The position numbers and the translations under genes are program-made. 64,000 nucleotides of DNA from Solwaraspora sp. WMMA2065 (GTDB lineage: Bacteria > Actinomycetota > Actinomycetes > Mycobacteriales > Micromonosporaceae): assembly GCF_030345075.1 (NCBI RefSeq), contig NZ_CP128361.1, positions 6,076,001 through 6,140,000 of the forward strand, read 5' to 3'. The notes beneath the pieces are model-generated. The model worked only from the letters and a program-made list of their open reading frames with translations. It was not told the DNA's origin and ran no database searches. Positions 1 to 11,153 of the stretch are shown here, in pieces. How positions within the stretch are numbered: position 1 is the first letter of the stretch; every line of letters begins with the position of its first letter.

Positions 1-689
1 CGGTCCTCCGGCGCGAAGCAGCAGGCCTCGGCCTCGGTCAGCCGTACCGGGGCCGACCGGGCCGGGACGATGGCGGTGACGTCGTTGCTGCGGGGCGCGT
101 GCAGCCGGTCACCGTCGACCGCCCAGAACTCGATCTCGCAGGCGGCCTGCCCGCCGTACGTCAGCTGACCGTTGACGCCGGTCACCGGCTGGAAGACCCG
201 GATCACCGGGGTCCGGCGCAGCCGCCAGTCGGGCCGGGCCGGCAGTCGCCGGTACCGGTGTCCGGCACGTGCCACGGCCAGGCCGTCGAGGCGGCCGAGG
301 GCCCGCAGTGCGGCGGTACGCTCGCCGGCCGGCACCCCGACCCGGCTGCTGAACCCGGACGCGGTCGGGATGACGAAGTGGTCCACCCCGGCCCGGGCCA
401 GTGCGTCGGTGACGAGGTGCAGGTTGCGCCGGTGGGCGTTGAGCGGGCTGATCGTGTCGTCGTCGACGACGACGGCCATGACGGGGCGTCCGTCCAGTAC
501 GGACCATCGCCGGGGGAGACCGGCGGCGGTCGGGCGGGCCGGCCGCAGACGTCGGCCCAGCCAGCATCGGGCGGCCTGGCCGGGCCGACGGGTCAGGCGG
601 AACAGGGCAGTCTGCCGGTGGAAGGGGAGCAGCGTGTACCGCCGGTGCGTCGCGGCGGTCAGGTAGGCGAAGCAGCGGCTAGCTAGCAT
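1..689 (-). CDS. Stealth-type sugar phosphotransferase, N-terminal part (cut by window edge)
   Basis: The N-terminal 229 residues of a protein that runs out of the window. The visible part contains VVDDDTISPLNAHRRNLHLV near residue 70, a stretch resembling VDHFVIPTASGFSSRVGV, and then EIEFWAVDGDRLHAPRSN. These resemble the region before the first conserved block of actinobacterial Stealth proteins, which transfer sugar-1-phosphate during capsule or wall polysaccharide synthesis. The diagnostic catalytic blocks lie outside the window, so this is a family-level guess. The start is the ATG at 689, with no strong ribosome binding site. It is transcribed in the same direction as the phosphosugar mutase upstream, which could feed the same pathway. 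Confidence 0.55.
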   Translation of the reverse strand, partial: MLASRCFAYLTAATHRRYTLLPFHRQTALFRLTRRPGQAARCWLGRRLRPARPTAAGLPRRWSVLDGRPVMAVVVDDDTISPLNAHRRNLHLVTDALARAGVDHFVIPTASGFSSRVGVPAGERTAALRALGRLDGLAVARAGHRYRRLPARPDWRLRRTPVIRVFQPVTGVNGQLTYGGQAACEIEFWAVDGDRLHAPRSNDVTAIVPARSAPVRLTEAEACCFAPED

Positions 690-745
690 AACCAGCTAAA
701 CGATCAGCAATATGAATTGGTCGCGCCTAACGGGTGAAACGGGCA

Positions 746-2470
746 TCATCCGATGTTTAGGGCGGCTGATGTCTCCGTCCGCAGCTGTGCCAACGCCCGA
801 TCGGCCCGTTCGCGGGCCGCAGCCGGATCGCTGCCCGGCACCGGCTGGACCACCTCCAGGTACGCCTTCAGCTTCGGCTCCGTCCCGGAAGGACGGACCA
901 CGACCCGGGCAGTGCCGGTACGCAGGATCACCACGTCGGCGTCGGGCAGCAGATCCTGCGTCGCGGTGACCGGCTCGCCGAGCAGCGTCGTCGGCAGGTT
1001 GGCCCGCAGGTACGCCATCGCGGTGGCGATCTCACTCAGCTCGTCGACCCGCACGGCGAGCTGGTCGGTCTGGTACACCCCGAACTCGCAGGCCAGTTCG
1101 TCGAGCCGGTCAGCCAGGCCCCGACCGGTTGCCTTGAGCTCGGCGGCCAACTCGGCGAGCAGCAGCGCGGCGGTGATGCCGTCCTTGTCGCGTACCCGGT
1201 CGGGTGCCACGCAGTAGCCGAGCGCCTCCTCGTAGCCGTAGACCAGCGGCACCTCGGCCCCGTCAGTGGTGTCACTGCCGGCCCGGACGATCCACTTGAA
1301 GCCGGTGAGGGTCTCGGCGTACGGCTCGCCGCGCGCCGCGCACAGCACGCCGAGCAGCGACGACGAGACGATGGTGGTGGCGTAGCGGCCGTGCCGGCCG
1401 CGCCGGATCAGCTGATCGGCGAGCAGCACCCCCAGCTCGTCGCCGCGCAGCATCCGCCACCCGTCGCCGCCGCGTGGCACCGCGACCGCGCACCGGTCGG
1501 CGTCCGGGTCGTTGGCGATCGCCAGGTCGGCTCCGTGTGCCCGGGCCAGCGCGACGACCCGGTCCATCGCGCCGGGCTCCTCCGGATTGGGAAACGCCAC
1601 GGTCGGGAACTGCGGATCCGGCTCGGCCTGCTCGGCGACGACCAGCGGTGCCGGGAATCCGGCACCGACGAACGCCTCCCGCAGCACCGCCCCACCGACG
1701 CCGTGCAGCGGCGTGTACGCCACGGTCAGCGCCCGGGGGGTCGCCCGGTCCACCACCGCCACGGCGGTCCGCAGGTAGCCGGCGACGATCTCGTCGTCCA
1801 GCGTCTTGCCGGGGCCGCCGAGCGGCACGTCGACCAGCTTTCCGACCGCCCGGATCGCCGCCTCGATCTGTTGGTCGGCCGGCGGGGCGATCTGCGCGCC
1901 CGCACCGGCCGGTCCGCCGAGCTGAGCGCCGAGATAGACCTTGTAGCCGTTGTCCTGCGGCGGGTTGTGGCTGGCGGTGACCATCACTGCCGCCACCGCG
2001 TCGAGGGCGCGGACCGCGTACGCCAGCACCGGGGTGGGCAGCGGGCGGGGCAGCAGGTAGGCGTCCCGCCCGGCACCGGTGACCACTTCGGCGGTGCGCA
2101 CCGCGAAGGCCCGTGACCCGTGCCGGGCGTCGTAGCCGATCACCACCGGTCCGGAGCCGCCCTGCTCGGCCAACCAGCTCACCAGCCCGGCGGCGGCCCT
2201 GGTGACGACCTGCAGGTTCATGCCGTTCGGGCCGGCCCGCAGCGGACCGCGCAGCCCGGCGGTGCCGAACGTCAACGGCCCGGCGAACCGGTCGGCCAGC
2301 TCGGCGGCGCTGCCCGGCAGCTGGTCCAGCAGGGTCAGCAGTTCGGCGCGGGCGGCCGGGTCCGGCTCGTCGCCGAGCCAGGCCACCACCCGGGTACGCA
2401 GAGTCTGGAGACCTGGACCGTCGTAGTCGGATGAGCTGCCGTCAATTGGCGAGGTTGCGGGCTGTGACAT
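746..2470 (-). CDS. pmmB: Phosphoglucomutase/phosphomannomutase family phosphosugar mutase
   Basis: A 574-residue alpha-D-phosphohexomutase that interconverts hexose-1-phosphate and hexose-6-phosphate in the cytosol, supplying sugar nucleotides. The four family signatures are in order: the phosphoserine loop TASHNP (Ser about 167), the metal loop DPDADR (about 321-326), the sugar loop GYEEALGY (about 412-419) and the phosphate loop RPSGTEPK (about 526-533). The length fits the PGM2/PmmB branch. The start at 2470 is preferred over an in-frame ATG at 2524 because GGAAG lies six bases upstream of it. The order mutase, amidohydrolase, lpdA matches pmmB-ami-lpdA in mycobacteria, which supports the symbol. 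Glucose versus mannose preference cannot be read from the sequence. Confidence 0.9.
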   Translation of the reverse strand: MSQPATSPIDGSSSDYDGPGLQTLRTRVVAWLGDEPDPAARAELLTLLDQLPGSAAELADRFAGPLTFGTAGLRGPLRAGPNGMNLQVVTRAAAGLVSWLAEQGGSGPVVIGYDARHGSRAFAVRTAEVVTGAGRDAYLLPRPLPTPVLAYAVRALDAVAAVMVTASHNPPQDNGYKVYLGAQLGGPAGAGAQIAPPADQQIEAAIRAVGKLVDVPLGGPGKTLDDEIVAGYLRTAVAVVDRATPRALTVAYTPLHGVGGAVLREAFVGAGFPAPLVVAEQAEPDPQFPTVAFPNPEEPGAMDRVVALARAHGADLAIANDPDADRCAVAVPRGGDGWRMLRGDELGVLLADQLIRRGRHGRYATTIVSSSLLGVLCAARGEPYAETLTGFKWIVRAGSDTTDGAEVPLVYGYEEALGYCVAPDRVRDKDGITAALLLAELAAELKATGRGLADRLDELACEFGVYQTDQLAVRVDELSEIATAMAYLRANLPTTLLGEPVTATQDLLPDADVVILRTGTARVVVRPSGTEPKLKAYLEVVQPVPGSDPAAARERADRALAQLRTETSAALNIG

Positions 2471-2631
2471 GAACCACTTCCGAGTTAGTGTATCCGTCTT
2501 GACACTTTGAGTAGTTGTTTTCAATGTTACATATTAATGGTAGTCAATCTTTTGGCGTGCTGTCCTGTTGTCTTGATGGCACTTCCTCGCCTGGTGTCGC
2601 CAGCGGGATCATCTTAGTAGGGAGTTTTGTC
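2471..2631. promoter_or_regulatory. Divergent promoter region, unusually AT-rich
   Basis: The 161 bases between the mutase and the secreted protein are far richer in A+T than the surroundings and must hold both promoters. On the plus strand there is a perfect TTGACA at 2499-2504, with only a weak -10 (AATGTT, 2523-2528) 18 bases downstream. No clear operator was seen. Confidence 0.4.
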
Positions 2632-3069
2632 ATGTCTCGAAGAGTTGCAGGTTTCAGGGCTTCCCGGATGCTGGGATATGCGGGATCGATCGCGGGGCTT
2701 GCCTCAGTAGGCCTTCTTCTCGCATCAGTCCTAGCTGTTCCTGCCTCTGCTGGGCAGGGTGCTGAGGTGGGGAAGCGTTCCTCCTCAACTTCTGCGGCAT
2801 TGGCTACTTCCTGCGACACTACGAGTGAAACGCTGAATGGGGTTCCGTTCTATGCGAGTTGGTGTTGGATGACCGTGTCGGGCGACTATGGGTTCCAGCG
2901 TGCCCTTGCGAACTGCCGCTACCCAGGTGGCGGTGGTATCCCGGCATACAACTACCAAGATCAGGGGCAGGTCGTCTTTGACAGTTCGACCTCGTCGCCG
3001 ACGTCAAGCGCCTTCTGTTCGCAGAACTCTGGAGACTACCTGGTGAGTGGTCAGGTGGAGATCTTGTAG
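2632..3069 (+). CDS. Small secreted protein of unknown function
   Basis: A 145-residue protein with a textbook Sec signal peptide: Arg at 3, 4 and 9, a hydrophobic stretch at about 18-36, and a probable cleavage after PASA (residue 40). The mature part of about 105 residues is Ser/Thr-rich with four cysteines (in SCDTT, SWCWM, NCRYP and FCSQ), enough for two disulfides in an extracellular fold. I recognise no family. The start is set by GGGAG (about 2620-2624) seven bases before the ATG. An upstream in-frame ATG at 2515 would place the signal peptide internally. Base composition is clearly lower in GC than the neighbours, which suggests acquisition. It converges on a receptor kinase and shares a terminator hairpin with it. 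Confidence 0.8.
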   Translation: MSRRVAGFRASRMLGYAGSIAGLASVGLLLASVLAVPASAGQGAEVGKRSSSTSAALATSCDTTSETLNGVPFYASWCWMTVSGDYGFQRALANCRYPGGGGIPAYNYQDQGQVVFDSSTSSPTSSAFCSQNSGDYLVSGQVEIL

Positions 3070-3076
3070 ATTGCGC

Positions 3077-3124
3077 TGCCCGAGGACCGGTACGCCCTGG
3101 GGAAGGGGTGCCGGTCCTCGGGCA
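3077..3124. terminator. Bidirectional hairpin terminator
   Basis: Perfect 14-bp inverted repeat: arm TGCCCGAGGACCGG at 3077-3090, its complement at 3111-3124, and a 20-base loop. It lies between the convergent secreted-protein and kinase genes. There is no T tract, as is common for high-GC actinomycete terminators. Confidence 0.75.
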
Positions 3125-3136
3125 GGAGGTCCATAC

Positions 3137-5173
<2,037 letters not shown>

Positions 5174-5645
5174 AGGAAATGCCGCCGAGAGAAATTGAGG
5201 GGCCGGGGAACCAACCCCTCTATCTTGCTGGGTCGCTCGGCGGAACGAAAGCTACGCGCCGAGGTTGGTGAGAAGTCCACTCTGTGTCGTTGTGTGGTAG
5301 CCCAATGTACACCGGATCGGACTCTAGGTGCGCAACCCGTCACGGTGTCGTTATCAGATGGCACGCCCGGACTGGGGGGTGTCGCGACAGTCAGATATCT
5401 GTCAGTTTTCGGTCGAACCGGCAGCCGGGTCGCTACGTGGCTCGTTACTCGGCGTAGGAGGTGTGGGACCCATGGCTGCCTACGATGGTGACATTCGGGG
5501 CGGACCGCAGCGGTCCGATCGCCTCTACCAGGCATTCCATGACAATACGCGATGCGGCCACTACCCGAATGACGTTGCGCAGCGTTACCGTCCCCGGTCT
5601 AGGCTGTCGGAGTCCCATCCCATCCACAGTGATCGAGAATCTGAC
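5174..5645. promoter_or_regulatory. Intergenic region with candidate promoter for the amidohydrolase
   Basis: 472 bases between divergent genes. Near the right end, TTGCGC (5575-5580) and TAGGCT (5600-5605) are separated by 19 bases and would give a leader of about 35 bases to the GTG at 5646. An open frame extends upstream from 5646 to 5328, but its translation has no family resemblance, so I treat it as non-coding. Nothing else was recognised. Confidence 0.35.
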
Positions 5646-6905
5646 GTGACGAGTGCGTTGACGTTGCCCACCGGCAGCGAGATGGCGTCGTCCTGGCCCG
5701 ATCCACTGCCAGGTGCCCAACCCCTGCCGGCCGGGCTGGACCAGTTGCTCGATGCCCGCGGGCGGCAGTTGACCGCGATCCGGCGGCACCTGCACGCCCA
5801 CCCGGAGCTGTCCGGCCACGAGTTCGAGACGGCCGCGTTCATCGCCAACCAGCTCACCAGGATGGGGCTCACCGCCCGGCTGCTGCCCAAGGGCAACGGC
5901 GTCATCTGCGACATCGACGCCGGCCCCGCTGACGGCCCGGTGGTCGCGCTGCGCGCCGACATCGACGCGCTGCCGCTGGCCGACGTCAAGGACGTGCCGT
6001 ACCGGTCGACCGTGCCGGGCGTCTGCCACGCCTGCGGGCACGACGTGCACACGACCGTGCTGCTCGGCGTGGCGATGCTGCTCGCGCAGCTCGCCGACCG
6101 GGGCGAACTGCGCCAGCGGGTCCGGCTGATCTTCCAACCGGCGGAGGAGATCCTGCCCTGCGGCTCGCTGGAGGTCGTCGCGGCGGGCGGGCTCGAGGAC
6201 GTCACCCAGATCTTCGCGCTGCACTGCGACCCGAACCTGCCGGTCGGCCGGGTCGGGCTGCGGGTCGGCCCGATCACCGCAGCGGCGGACAACATCAGCG
6301 TGCGGCTGTCCGGTCCGGGCGGTCACACCGCCCGCCCGCACCTGACCGTCGACCTGGTCAACGCCCTGGGCCGGCTGGTCACCGAGGTGCCCGCGCTGGT
6401 CAACCGGCGGGTGCCGGCCAACGCCGGCCTGCTGCTGGTCTTCGGTCAGGCGTCCGCCGGCACCCAGTACAACGTGATCCCCAACGAGGCCAGCGCCGCC
6501 GGCACCTTGCGGGTGCTGGACCGGCCGACCTGGGACGCCGCACCGGACATCGTCACCCAGATCATCCGGGAAGTGGTCGCCCCGACCGGCGCGACGGTCG
6601 ACATCGAGTATCTGCGTGGTCGACCACCGGTGATCAACGATGCCGCCGCGATCGGCGCGCTCACCGCCGCCACCGCAGCGGCCCTCGGCCCCGCCGCCGT
6701 CGCAGACACCCCGCAGAGCATGGGTGGCGAGGACTTCTCCTGGTACCTGGAGTACGTGCCGGGTGCCCTGGCCCGGCTCGGAGTCGGCCGCGCCGAGGCC
6801 GGCAGCGACCTGCACCGCGCCTCGTTCGACGTGGACGAGCGGGCGATCGCCGTCGGCGTCCGCCTGCTCGTCCACACCGTGCTGCAGCTGGCCGCGGCCG
6901 ACTGA
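5646..6905 (+). CDS. M20-family metal-dependent amidohydrolase
   Basis: A 419-residue peptidase M20D/amidohydrolase (hippurate hydrolase, IAA-amino-acid hydrolase and AmiA/AmiB type). It hydrolyses an amide bond of an N-acyl amino acid or peptide with two bound metal ions. Signatures: RADIDALP (about 103-110), CHACGHDVH (about 127-135, with metal ligands Cys/His), FQPAEE (general-base Glu about 167), and GGEDFSWY near the C terminus with the last metal ligand. No signal peptide, so cytosolic. I chose the GTG at 5646; an ATG at 5682 (EMASSWPD) is possible. Position between pmmB and lpdA matches amiA1/amiB1 of mycobacteria. Substrate not deducible. Confidence 0.88.
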   Translation: MTSALTLPTGSEMASSWPDPLPGAQPLPAGLDQLLDARGRQLTAIRRHLHAHPELSGHEFETAAFIANQLTRMGLTARLLPKGNGVICDIDAGPADGPVVALRADIDALPLADVKDVPYRSTVPGVCHACGHDVHTTVLLGVAMLLAQLADRGELRQRVRLIFQPAEEILPCGSLEVVAAGGLEDVTQIFALHCDPNLPVGRVGLRVGPITAAADNISVRLSGPGGHTARPHLTVDLVNALGRLVTEVPALVNRRVPANAGLLLVFGQASAGTQYNVIPNEASAAGTLRVLDRPTWDAAPDIVTQIIREVVAPTGATVDIEYLRGRPPVINDAAAIGALTAATAAALGPAAVADTPQSMGGEDFSWYLEYVPGALARLGVGRAEAGSDLHRASFDVDERAIAVGVRLLVHTVLQLAAAD

Positions 6906-6913
6906 CCGGCGGA

Positions 6914-8026
6914 TCAGCCGGCCGTCGCGTCGCCGGCGACCCGGTCGTCGTCCGTGCGGTCACCTTCCGTACCGTCGTGGTCACCTCGCGGTGTCGGCAC
7001 CGGTGCGCCGCCGGCGGGTGCGGTGGCGGCCGGAACCGGCCGGGACCGGCCCCGCGACGTCCGCACCAGCCAGAACACCCCCAACGCGGGTACGCCGAGT
7101 GCGATCAGCCACGGCAGCAGCGCGCCGACCACGGTGACCAGCACCTGCATCGACCCGACGAACGCCCGCCAACCGGCCCCCAACCCGGCCAGGAAACCCA
7201 GCTCCGACTCGTCGTCGACCGGTGGCGTCGCGTCCGGGCCGATCAGCTCGACGGTGATCCGCGACAGCGTCACCAGGTCGTCCAGGCCACGTTTGCGGGC
7301 CTCCAACGACGCCAGGTCCGCCTCCCGCTTGGCCAGCTCCGACTCCAGCATCACCAGATCGGCCAGGGTCTCCGCCTCGGCCAGCAGCGCCCGGCCGCTG
7401 CGCACCCGGGCCTGCTGGGTGGTGATCCGGGCGTCCAGGTCCAGCACCTCCTCGGTGACGTCCTGGGTGGTCAACTCCCGGCTGACCTCCTCGCCGAGGC
7501 GGGACAGCCGGTCGACGACCTGGTCGAACTGCTCCGCCGGCACCCGCAGCTCCAGTGTGGCCCGGCCGTACGACTCGTACTCGGAGCGTTGGTCTCGCCC
7601 GACGAACCCGCCGACCGAGGTCGCGATCGTCGCCGCCTCGCCGGCCTTCGCCGGCACATCGGTCACCCGTACGGTGATCGACCCGGAGTAGATGATCGAC
7701 CGGTTGCCCACCGCCAGGTCGACCGGTGAGGTCCCGTCCGGCCGGTCGGCCTGGCCGCCCCGCTCAGCGCCGCCGGCCGAGTCCGCACCGGCCGCCTCCT
7801 CGCCGCCCGCGTCGTCCCCGCCGGTCAGTCCGCCGTCGCCAGGCGCGCCACCCGCCGGGGCCGGTTCGGCCCGCTGCGGCATGTCGGCGGAGCTGCTGAC
7901 ACCGGAGTCCTCCGATCCTGAGCAGCCGGTCAGGATCAGCAGGGCGAGCAGGGCCGCCGTGCCGGTCGCCGCGCCGCGCCGGCCACCGGTGCGCCACCGG
8001 CCTCGTCTTGCGTTGTTCACAGTCAA
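6914..8026 (-). CDS. DUF4349 lipoprotein
   Basis: A 370-residue exported lipoprotein. The signal peptide ends in the lipobox LTGC (about residue 30). An Ala/Gly/Glu-rich low-complexity spacer follows, then the DUF4349 core beginning at SIIYSGSITVRV and running through a long helical, probably coiled-coil segment (repeated Ala/Glu/Leu, ELAKREADLASLEARKR). A single membrane helix (VVGALLPWLIALGVPALGVF) and a charged cytosolic tail complete it. The protein is therefore tethered at both ends, as is usual for the family. Function unknown. TTG at 8026 is chosen because GAGGAG sits six bases upstream; GTG at 8020 is an alternative. Eight bases separate it from the convergent amidohydrolase. Confidence 0.8.
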   Translation of the reverse strand: MTVNNARRGRWRTGGRRGAATGTAALLALLILTGCSGSEDSGVSSSADMPQRAEPAPAGGAPGDGGLTGGDDAGGEEAAGADSAGGAERGGQADRPDGTSPVDLAVGNRSIIYSGSITVRVTDVPAKAGEAATIATSVGGFVGRDQRSEYESYGRATLELRVPAEQFDQVVDRLSRLGEEVSRELTTQDVTEEVLDLDARITTQQARVRSGRALLAEAETLADLVMLESELAKREADLASLEARKRGLDDLVTLSRITVELIGPDATPPVDDESELGFLAGLGAGWRAFVGSMQVLVTVVGALLPWLIALGVPALGVFWLVRTSRGRSRPVPAATAPAGGAPVPTPRGDHDGTEGDRTDDDRVAGDATAG

Positions 8027-8147
8027 GGGGTGCTCCTCGGAATCGTCATACGGGTTCGCCAGGTGTCGTTCAGACGCGCGGCGCGAGCCGGCCGGTTCCG
8101 GCAGACTGCGAGGCGGCAGATCACGATTCGGCTCACAGGGGGTCACG

Positions 8148-8777
8148 GTGCGACTGATGAAGTTCGGGCATTCCTGCGTACGGGTGGAACACGACGGCGC
8201 GGTGCTGGTGATCGACCCGGGCGCGTTCAGCGAGCCGGCCGCGCTCGACGGCGTCGACGCGGTCCTCGTCACCCACGAGCACTTCGACCACCTCGACGTC
8301 GGCCAGCTGACCGACGCGCTCGCTCGACGACCCTCGGTGACCATCCACACTCATCCATCGGTGGTGTCCAAGCTGGACGGGCTCGGCGAGGTGGCGACCG
8401 CGGTCGAGTCCGGGGAGCGCTTCGAGGCCGCCGGTATCCCGGTCCGGGCGTACGGGGGATGGCACGCTGAGATCCACCCCGACCTGCCCCGGGTGCCCAA
8501 CCTCGGCTTCCTGATCGCCGACTCGGTCTACCATCCGGGTGACTCGTTCGACGTGCCGACCGACGCCGAGGTGGACACCCTGTTCGTGCCGGTCTCCGCG
8601 CCCTGGCTGAAGCTCTCCGAGGCGGTCGAGTTCGTCCGCGCAGTGGCCCCGCGCCGGGCGCTCGCCCTGCACGACGGGCTGCTCAACGACGCCGGGCACA
8701 AGGTCACCGACAGCAACATGACCAAGCTGGCCGGCTGCGACTACGCCCGGCTGCCGGCCGGCACCCCGGCCCGCTGA
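8148..8777 (+). CDS. Metallo-beta-lactamase-fold hydrolase
   Basis: A 209-residue protein with the beta-lactamase-fold metal motif THEHFDHLD (His 43, His 45, Asp 47, His 48) after a VLVIDPG strand. This is the short UPF0173/UlaG-like type in which the domain forms the whole protein. Such proteins hydrolyse phosphodiester, lactone or thioester bonds; the substrate here is not evident. No signal peptide. An AGGGGG site lies five bases before the GTG at 8148, and ATG at 8157 is also possible. It is divergent from the DUF4349 gene and 11 bases ahead of the next gene, probably cotranscribed with it. Confidence 0.82.
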   Translation: MRLMKFGHSCVRVEHDGAVLVIDPGAFSEPAALDGVDAVLVTHEHFDHLDVGQLTDALARRPSVTIHTHPSVVSKLDGLGEVATAVESGERFEAAGIPVRAYGGWHAEIHPDLPRVPNLGFLIADSVYHPGDSFDVPTDAEVDTLFVPVSAPWLKLSEAVEFVRAVAPRRALALHDGLLNDAGHKVTDSNMTKLAGCDYARLPAGTPAR

Positions 8778-8788
8778 GCCGGGCCGCC

Positions 8789-9706
8789 GTGACCGGCAGC
8801 GTAGTACCCGCCGAGGTGGTGCGACGGCTGTACGCCGTACCGCCGGCGCGGTTCGTCGCGGCCCGTACCGAGGCCGTCTCGGCCGCCCGGGGCAGCGACC
8901 CGGACACCGCCCGGGCCATCAGCAAGCTCCGCAAACCGACAGTGGCCGCCTGGCTGGTCAACCTGCTCGCGCTGCGCCGCGCCGACCTGCTCGACGGCCT
9001 GGTGGAGCTCTCCGGTCAGTTGCGCGCCGCCCAGCGGGACCTGCGGGGTCCCGCCCTGCGCGAGCTGTCGACCCGGCGGCGGGCGCTGGTCGACGGGCTG
9101 GTGGCCGAGTGCCGGGAGCTGGCCGTCGCCGAGGACCCGGCGCTGGCGTCGACGAAGCTGCCGTTGGGCGAGGTCGAGGCGACCCTGTCCGCTGCCCTCG
9201 CCGACGAGGAGATCGCCGCCCAGGTGCGATCCGGCCGGCTGGTCCGTGCGGTCGACTACGCCGGTTTCGGCGAGGTCCCGCGGCCCCGGTTGCGGCTGGT
9301 CGGCCCGGACGACGGGGTGGCCGCCGCCGATGAGCCGACCCGAGTGGCCGAGCCCGCTCGGGCGGCGGACAAGGCCGCTCGGGCGGCGGACAAGGCTGCT
9401 CGCGCGCGGGCCGCCCGCCGGCAGCGGTTGGTCGACGAGCTGGACAAAGCCGAGGCCGGCCAGCGGGCCGCCCGCACCGAACTCGACCGGGCCGTCGCCG
9501 CCGAGCAGGACGCGGCCGACGCCGTCGCCGAGGCGCAGCGTCAACTGGCCGAATGGGAACGGCGACGCTCAGCAGCCGAGCGGGAGCATGCCCGTCGTAA
9601 GGTGGCGCGCAAGACTGCGGAACGGGCAGCCGTCGCCGCCCGACGGTACGCCGGCGACGTGGCAGCCGCGCTGGAGGACCTGCCCGGGCCGCAGACCGAC
9701 CGCTGA
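8789..9706 (+). CDS. Conserved actinobacterial protein with coiled-coil C terminus
   Basis: A 305-residue cytosolic protein. The first ~180 residues are helical (RKPTVAAWLVNLLALRRADL) and resemble a hypothetical family common in actinomycetes. The rest is an Ala/Arg/Glu-rich coiled coil containing a tandem ARAADKA repeat encoded at about 9355-9400. I cannot assign a function. The GTG start is 11 bases after the metallo-hydrolase stop, indicating an operon. Confidence 0.7.
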   Translation: MTGSVVPAEVVRRLYAVPPARFVAARTEAVSAARGSDPDTARAISKLRKPTVAAWLVNLLALRRADLLDGLVELSGQLRAAQRDLRGPALRELSTRRRALVDGLVAECRELAVAEDPALASTKLPLGEVEATLSAALADEEIAAQVRSGRLVRAVDYAGFGEVPRPRLRLVGPDDGVAAADEPTRVAEPARAADKAARAADKAARARAARRQRLVDELDKAEAGQRAARTELDRAVAAEQDAADAVAEAQRQLAEWERRRSAAEREHARRKVARKTAERAAVAARRYAGDVAAALEDLPGPQTDR

Positions 9707-9760
9707 CGGAAAGTCGGTGGCGGTGACCGGCCGGGCGGGTGGGCGAAAGGCGATGACGCG

Positions 9761-10519
9761 GTGATTCCCGATCAGGCGGCCGGCGCGTGCCGGCGCAGCC
9801 TGCACGAGTTGAGTACGGCGTACCAGGAGTGTCCGCGCACGTTGAGCCGGGCGCGCCAACTGGGGCTCAGCGGCTGGGCGTTCCACATCGCCGGCCGGGC
9901 CGGGGTGCTCGGCGGCGTACCGGCCGAAACGGTCGCGGCCGCGCTCGGGTTCATCGCCGCCGACGCGGTGGCCGACGGCTGGCAGGCTGCCAGCGCGGTG
10001 ACCGACCCGACCGGGGTGGCGGCGGTGAGCATGGCCGAATGCTGCCGGTGGGGTGTCGAGCAGCTCGGCGACTGTCCGCAGGTGGACCGGCTGGTCGAGC
10101 TGGCCGAGGCGGTGGTGGGGGCGGCGGACGCGACCGCGATGCCGCTGTTCGCCGCCTGGCGGGCGATGCCCCGGCCGGACGACGCGGCCGGGGCGCGGGC
10201 CGCCGTCGCGGTACGACTGCTCGGCGAGCACCGCTCCGGGGCACACCTGATGGCGGTACGGGTGGCCGGGCTGACGCCGGTGGAGGCGCTGATGGGCGGC
10301 CCGGACGGGACGAAGGCCGCGGTCGCGGCCGGGTGGTCGCCGCCGTGGCCGCCGGTCGGCCCGCTGATCCGCCGCCGGTTGTGGGCGGACCGGGTTACCA
10401 ACCGGATCACCGGTCAGGCGTTCGCCGCGCTGCGTGCCGAGCAGCGGCGGGAACTCGTCGAGTTGCTGCACGCTGCGCTGTCCCACGTACGGCCGGCGAC
10501 CGGTCGGCCGGCCGACTGA
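9761..10519 (+). CDS. SCO6745-like conserved protein
   Basis: A 252-residue, mostly helical soluble protein (VEQLGDCPQVDRLVEL, GAHLMAVRVAGLTPVEA) resembling the SCO6745 family of actinobacterial proteins of unknown function. The pattern of an N-terminal cysteine-containing helix and a C-terminal GWSPPWPPVGPL segment is typical of that group. No catalytic motif is evident. It starts at a GTG 54 bases after the previous gene and is probably in the same transcription unit, convergent with the next gene. Confidence 0.6.
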   Translation: MIPDQAAGACRRSLHELSTAYQECPRTLSRARQLGLSGWAFHIAGRAGVLGGVPAETVAAALGFIAADAVADGWQAASAVTDPTGVAAVSMAECCRWGVEQLGDCPQVDRLVELAEAVVGAADATAMPLFAAWRAMPRPDDAAGARAAVAVRLLGEHRSGAHLMAVRVAGLTPVEALMGGPDGTKAAVAAGWSPPWPPVGPLIRRRLWADRVTNRITGQAFAALRAEQRRELVELLHAALSHVRPATGRPAD

Positions 10520-10564
10520 CGAGCGTACGGCCGGCGTCCTGCTGCTCGGCCGGCGGTAGGCAGG

Positions 10565-11020
10565 TCAGGCGGTGGCGGTACGGGTGGGTCGCTTTCGTAG
10601 CTCGGCGACGTAGTCGTCCGGCGCGCCGGCCTTCTCGGCGGCGTTGGCGATCTCCGACAGGTACCAGGCAGTGGGCAGCCCGCCCTCGTACCCGTCGAAG
10701 ACGTAGACCCAGGCGGTGACCGCGCCGTCCAGGGTGACCGCCCGGACGGTCAGCCGCCGGTAGGTGCCGGACAACGCGCCCTCGACCTCGTCGAGCTGCG
10801 CGGCGTCCCACGGGTGTACGTCGTAGAGTGCGACGAAGACCCGGTCGCCGGGCGACTCCACGATGGTGGTGACCGCTCCCTCCCAGCCGATCACCCCCTC
10901 ACCGGCGAAGGTGAGCCGCCAGCCTTCCAGCCAGCCGGTGCCCACCATCGGCGAATGCGGACAGTAAGCACGCATCCGAGCAGGGTCGAGGTTTGAGCCA
11001 TACGCGGCGTAGTGACGCAC
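10565..11020 (-). CDS. Gamma-glutamylcyclotransferase-like protein
   Basis: A 151-residue protein of the GGCT/AIG2 fold. It opens with RHYAAYGSNLDP, containing the substrate-binding YGSNL loop that defines the family, and has an acidic LDEVEG segment where the catalytic glutamate is expected. Family members cyclise gamma-glutamyl groups to 5-oxoproline or act on related amines. The exact substrate is unknown. I start at the GTG 11020 rather than the longer frame from 11086, because the YGSN strand must lie at the very N terminus. A TATCGT -10 sits seven bases upstream (11033-11028), so the mRNA is probably leaderless. Confidence 0.78.
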   Translation of the reverse strand: MRHYAAYGSNLDPARMRAYCPHSPMVGTGWLEGWRLTFAGEGVIGWEGAVTTIVESPGDRVFVALYDVHPWDAAQLDEVEGALSGTYRRLTVRAVTLDGAVTAWVYVFDGYEGGLPTAWYLSEIANAAEKAGAPDDYVAELRKRPTRTATA

Positions 11021-11027
11021 GGCGATG

Positions 11028-11033
11028 ACGATA
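11028..11033 (-). promoter_or_regulatory. Candidate -10 for a leaderless transcript (GGCT-like gene)
   Basis: TATCGT on the minus strand, followed by seven bases and the GTG start at 11020. There is no ribosome-binding sequence. No good -35 was seen. Confidence 0.4.
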
Positions 11034-11153
11034 GCCCGGCAGGGGGGTGGGGGAGAATACGAGTGAGCGTGTCGCGTGTCGGGCAACCGGTCGGCGGCCG
11101 TAGCCAGCCGGGTGTTTCGTCAGCATAAGTTCAAGTTTGGGGAGAGAGTCGTT

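Noticed and set aside
5445-6875. 476-codon open frame antisense to the M20 amidohydrolase
   Set aside because: The sense strand has all M20 motifs; the antisense product is Gly/Arg/Asp-rich low complexity.
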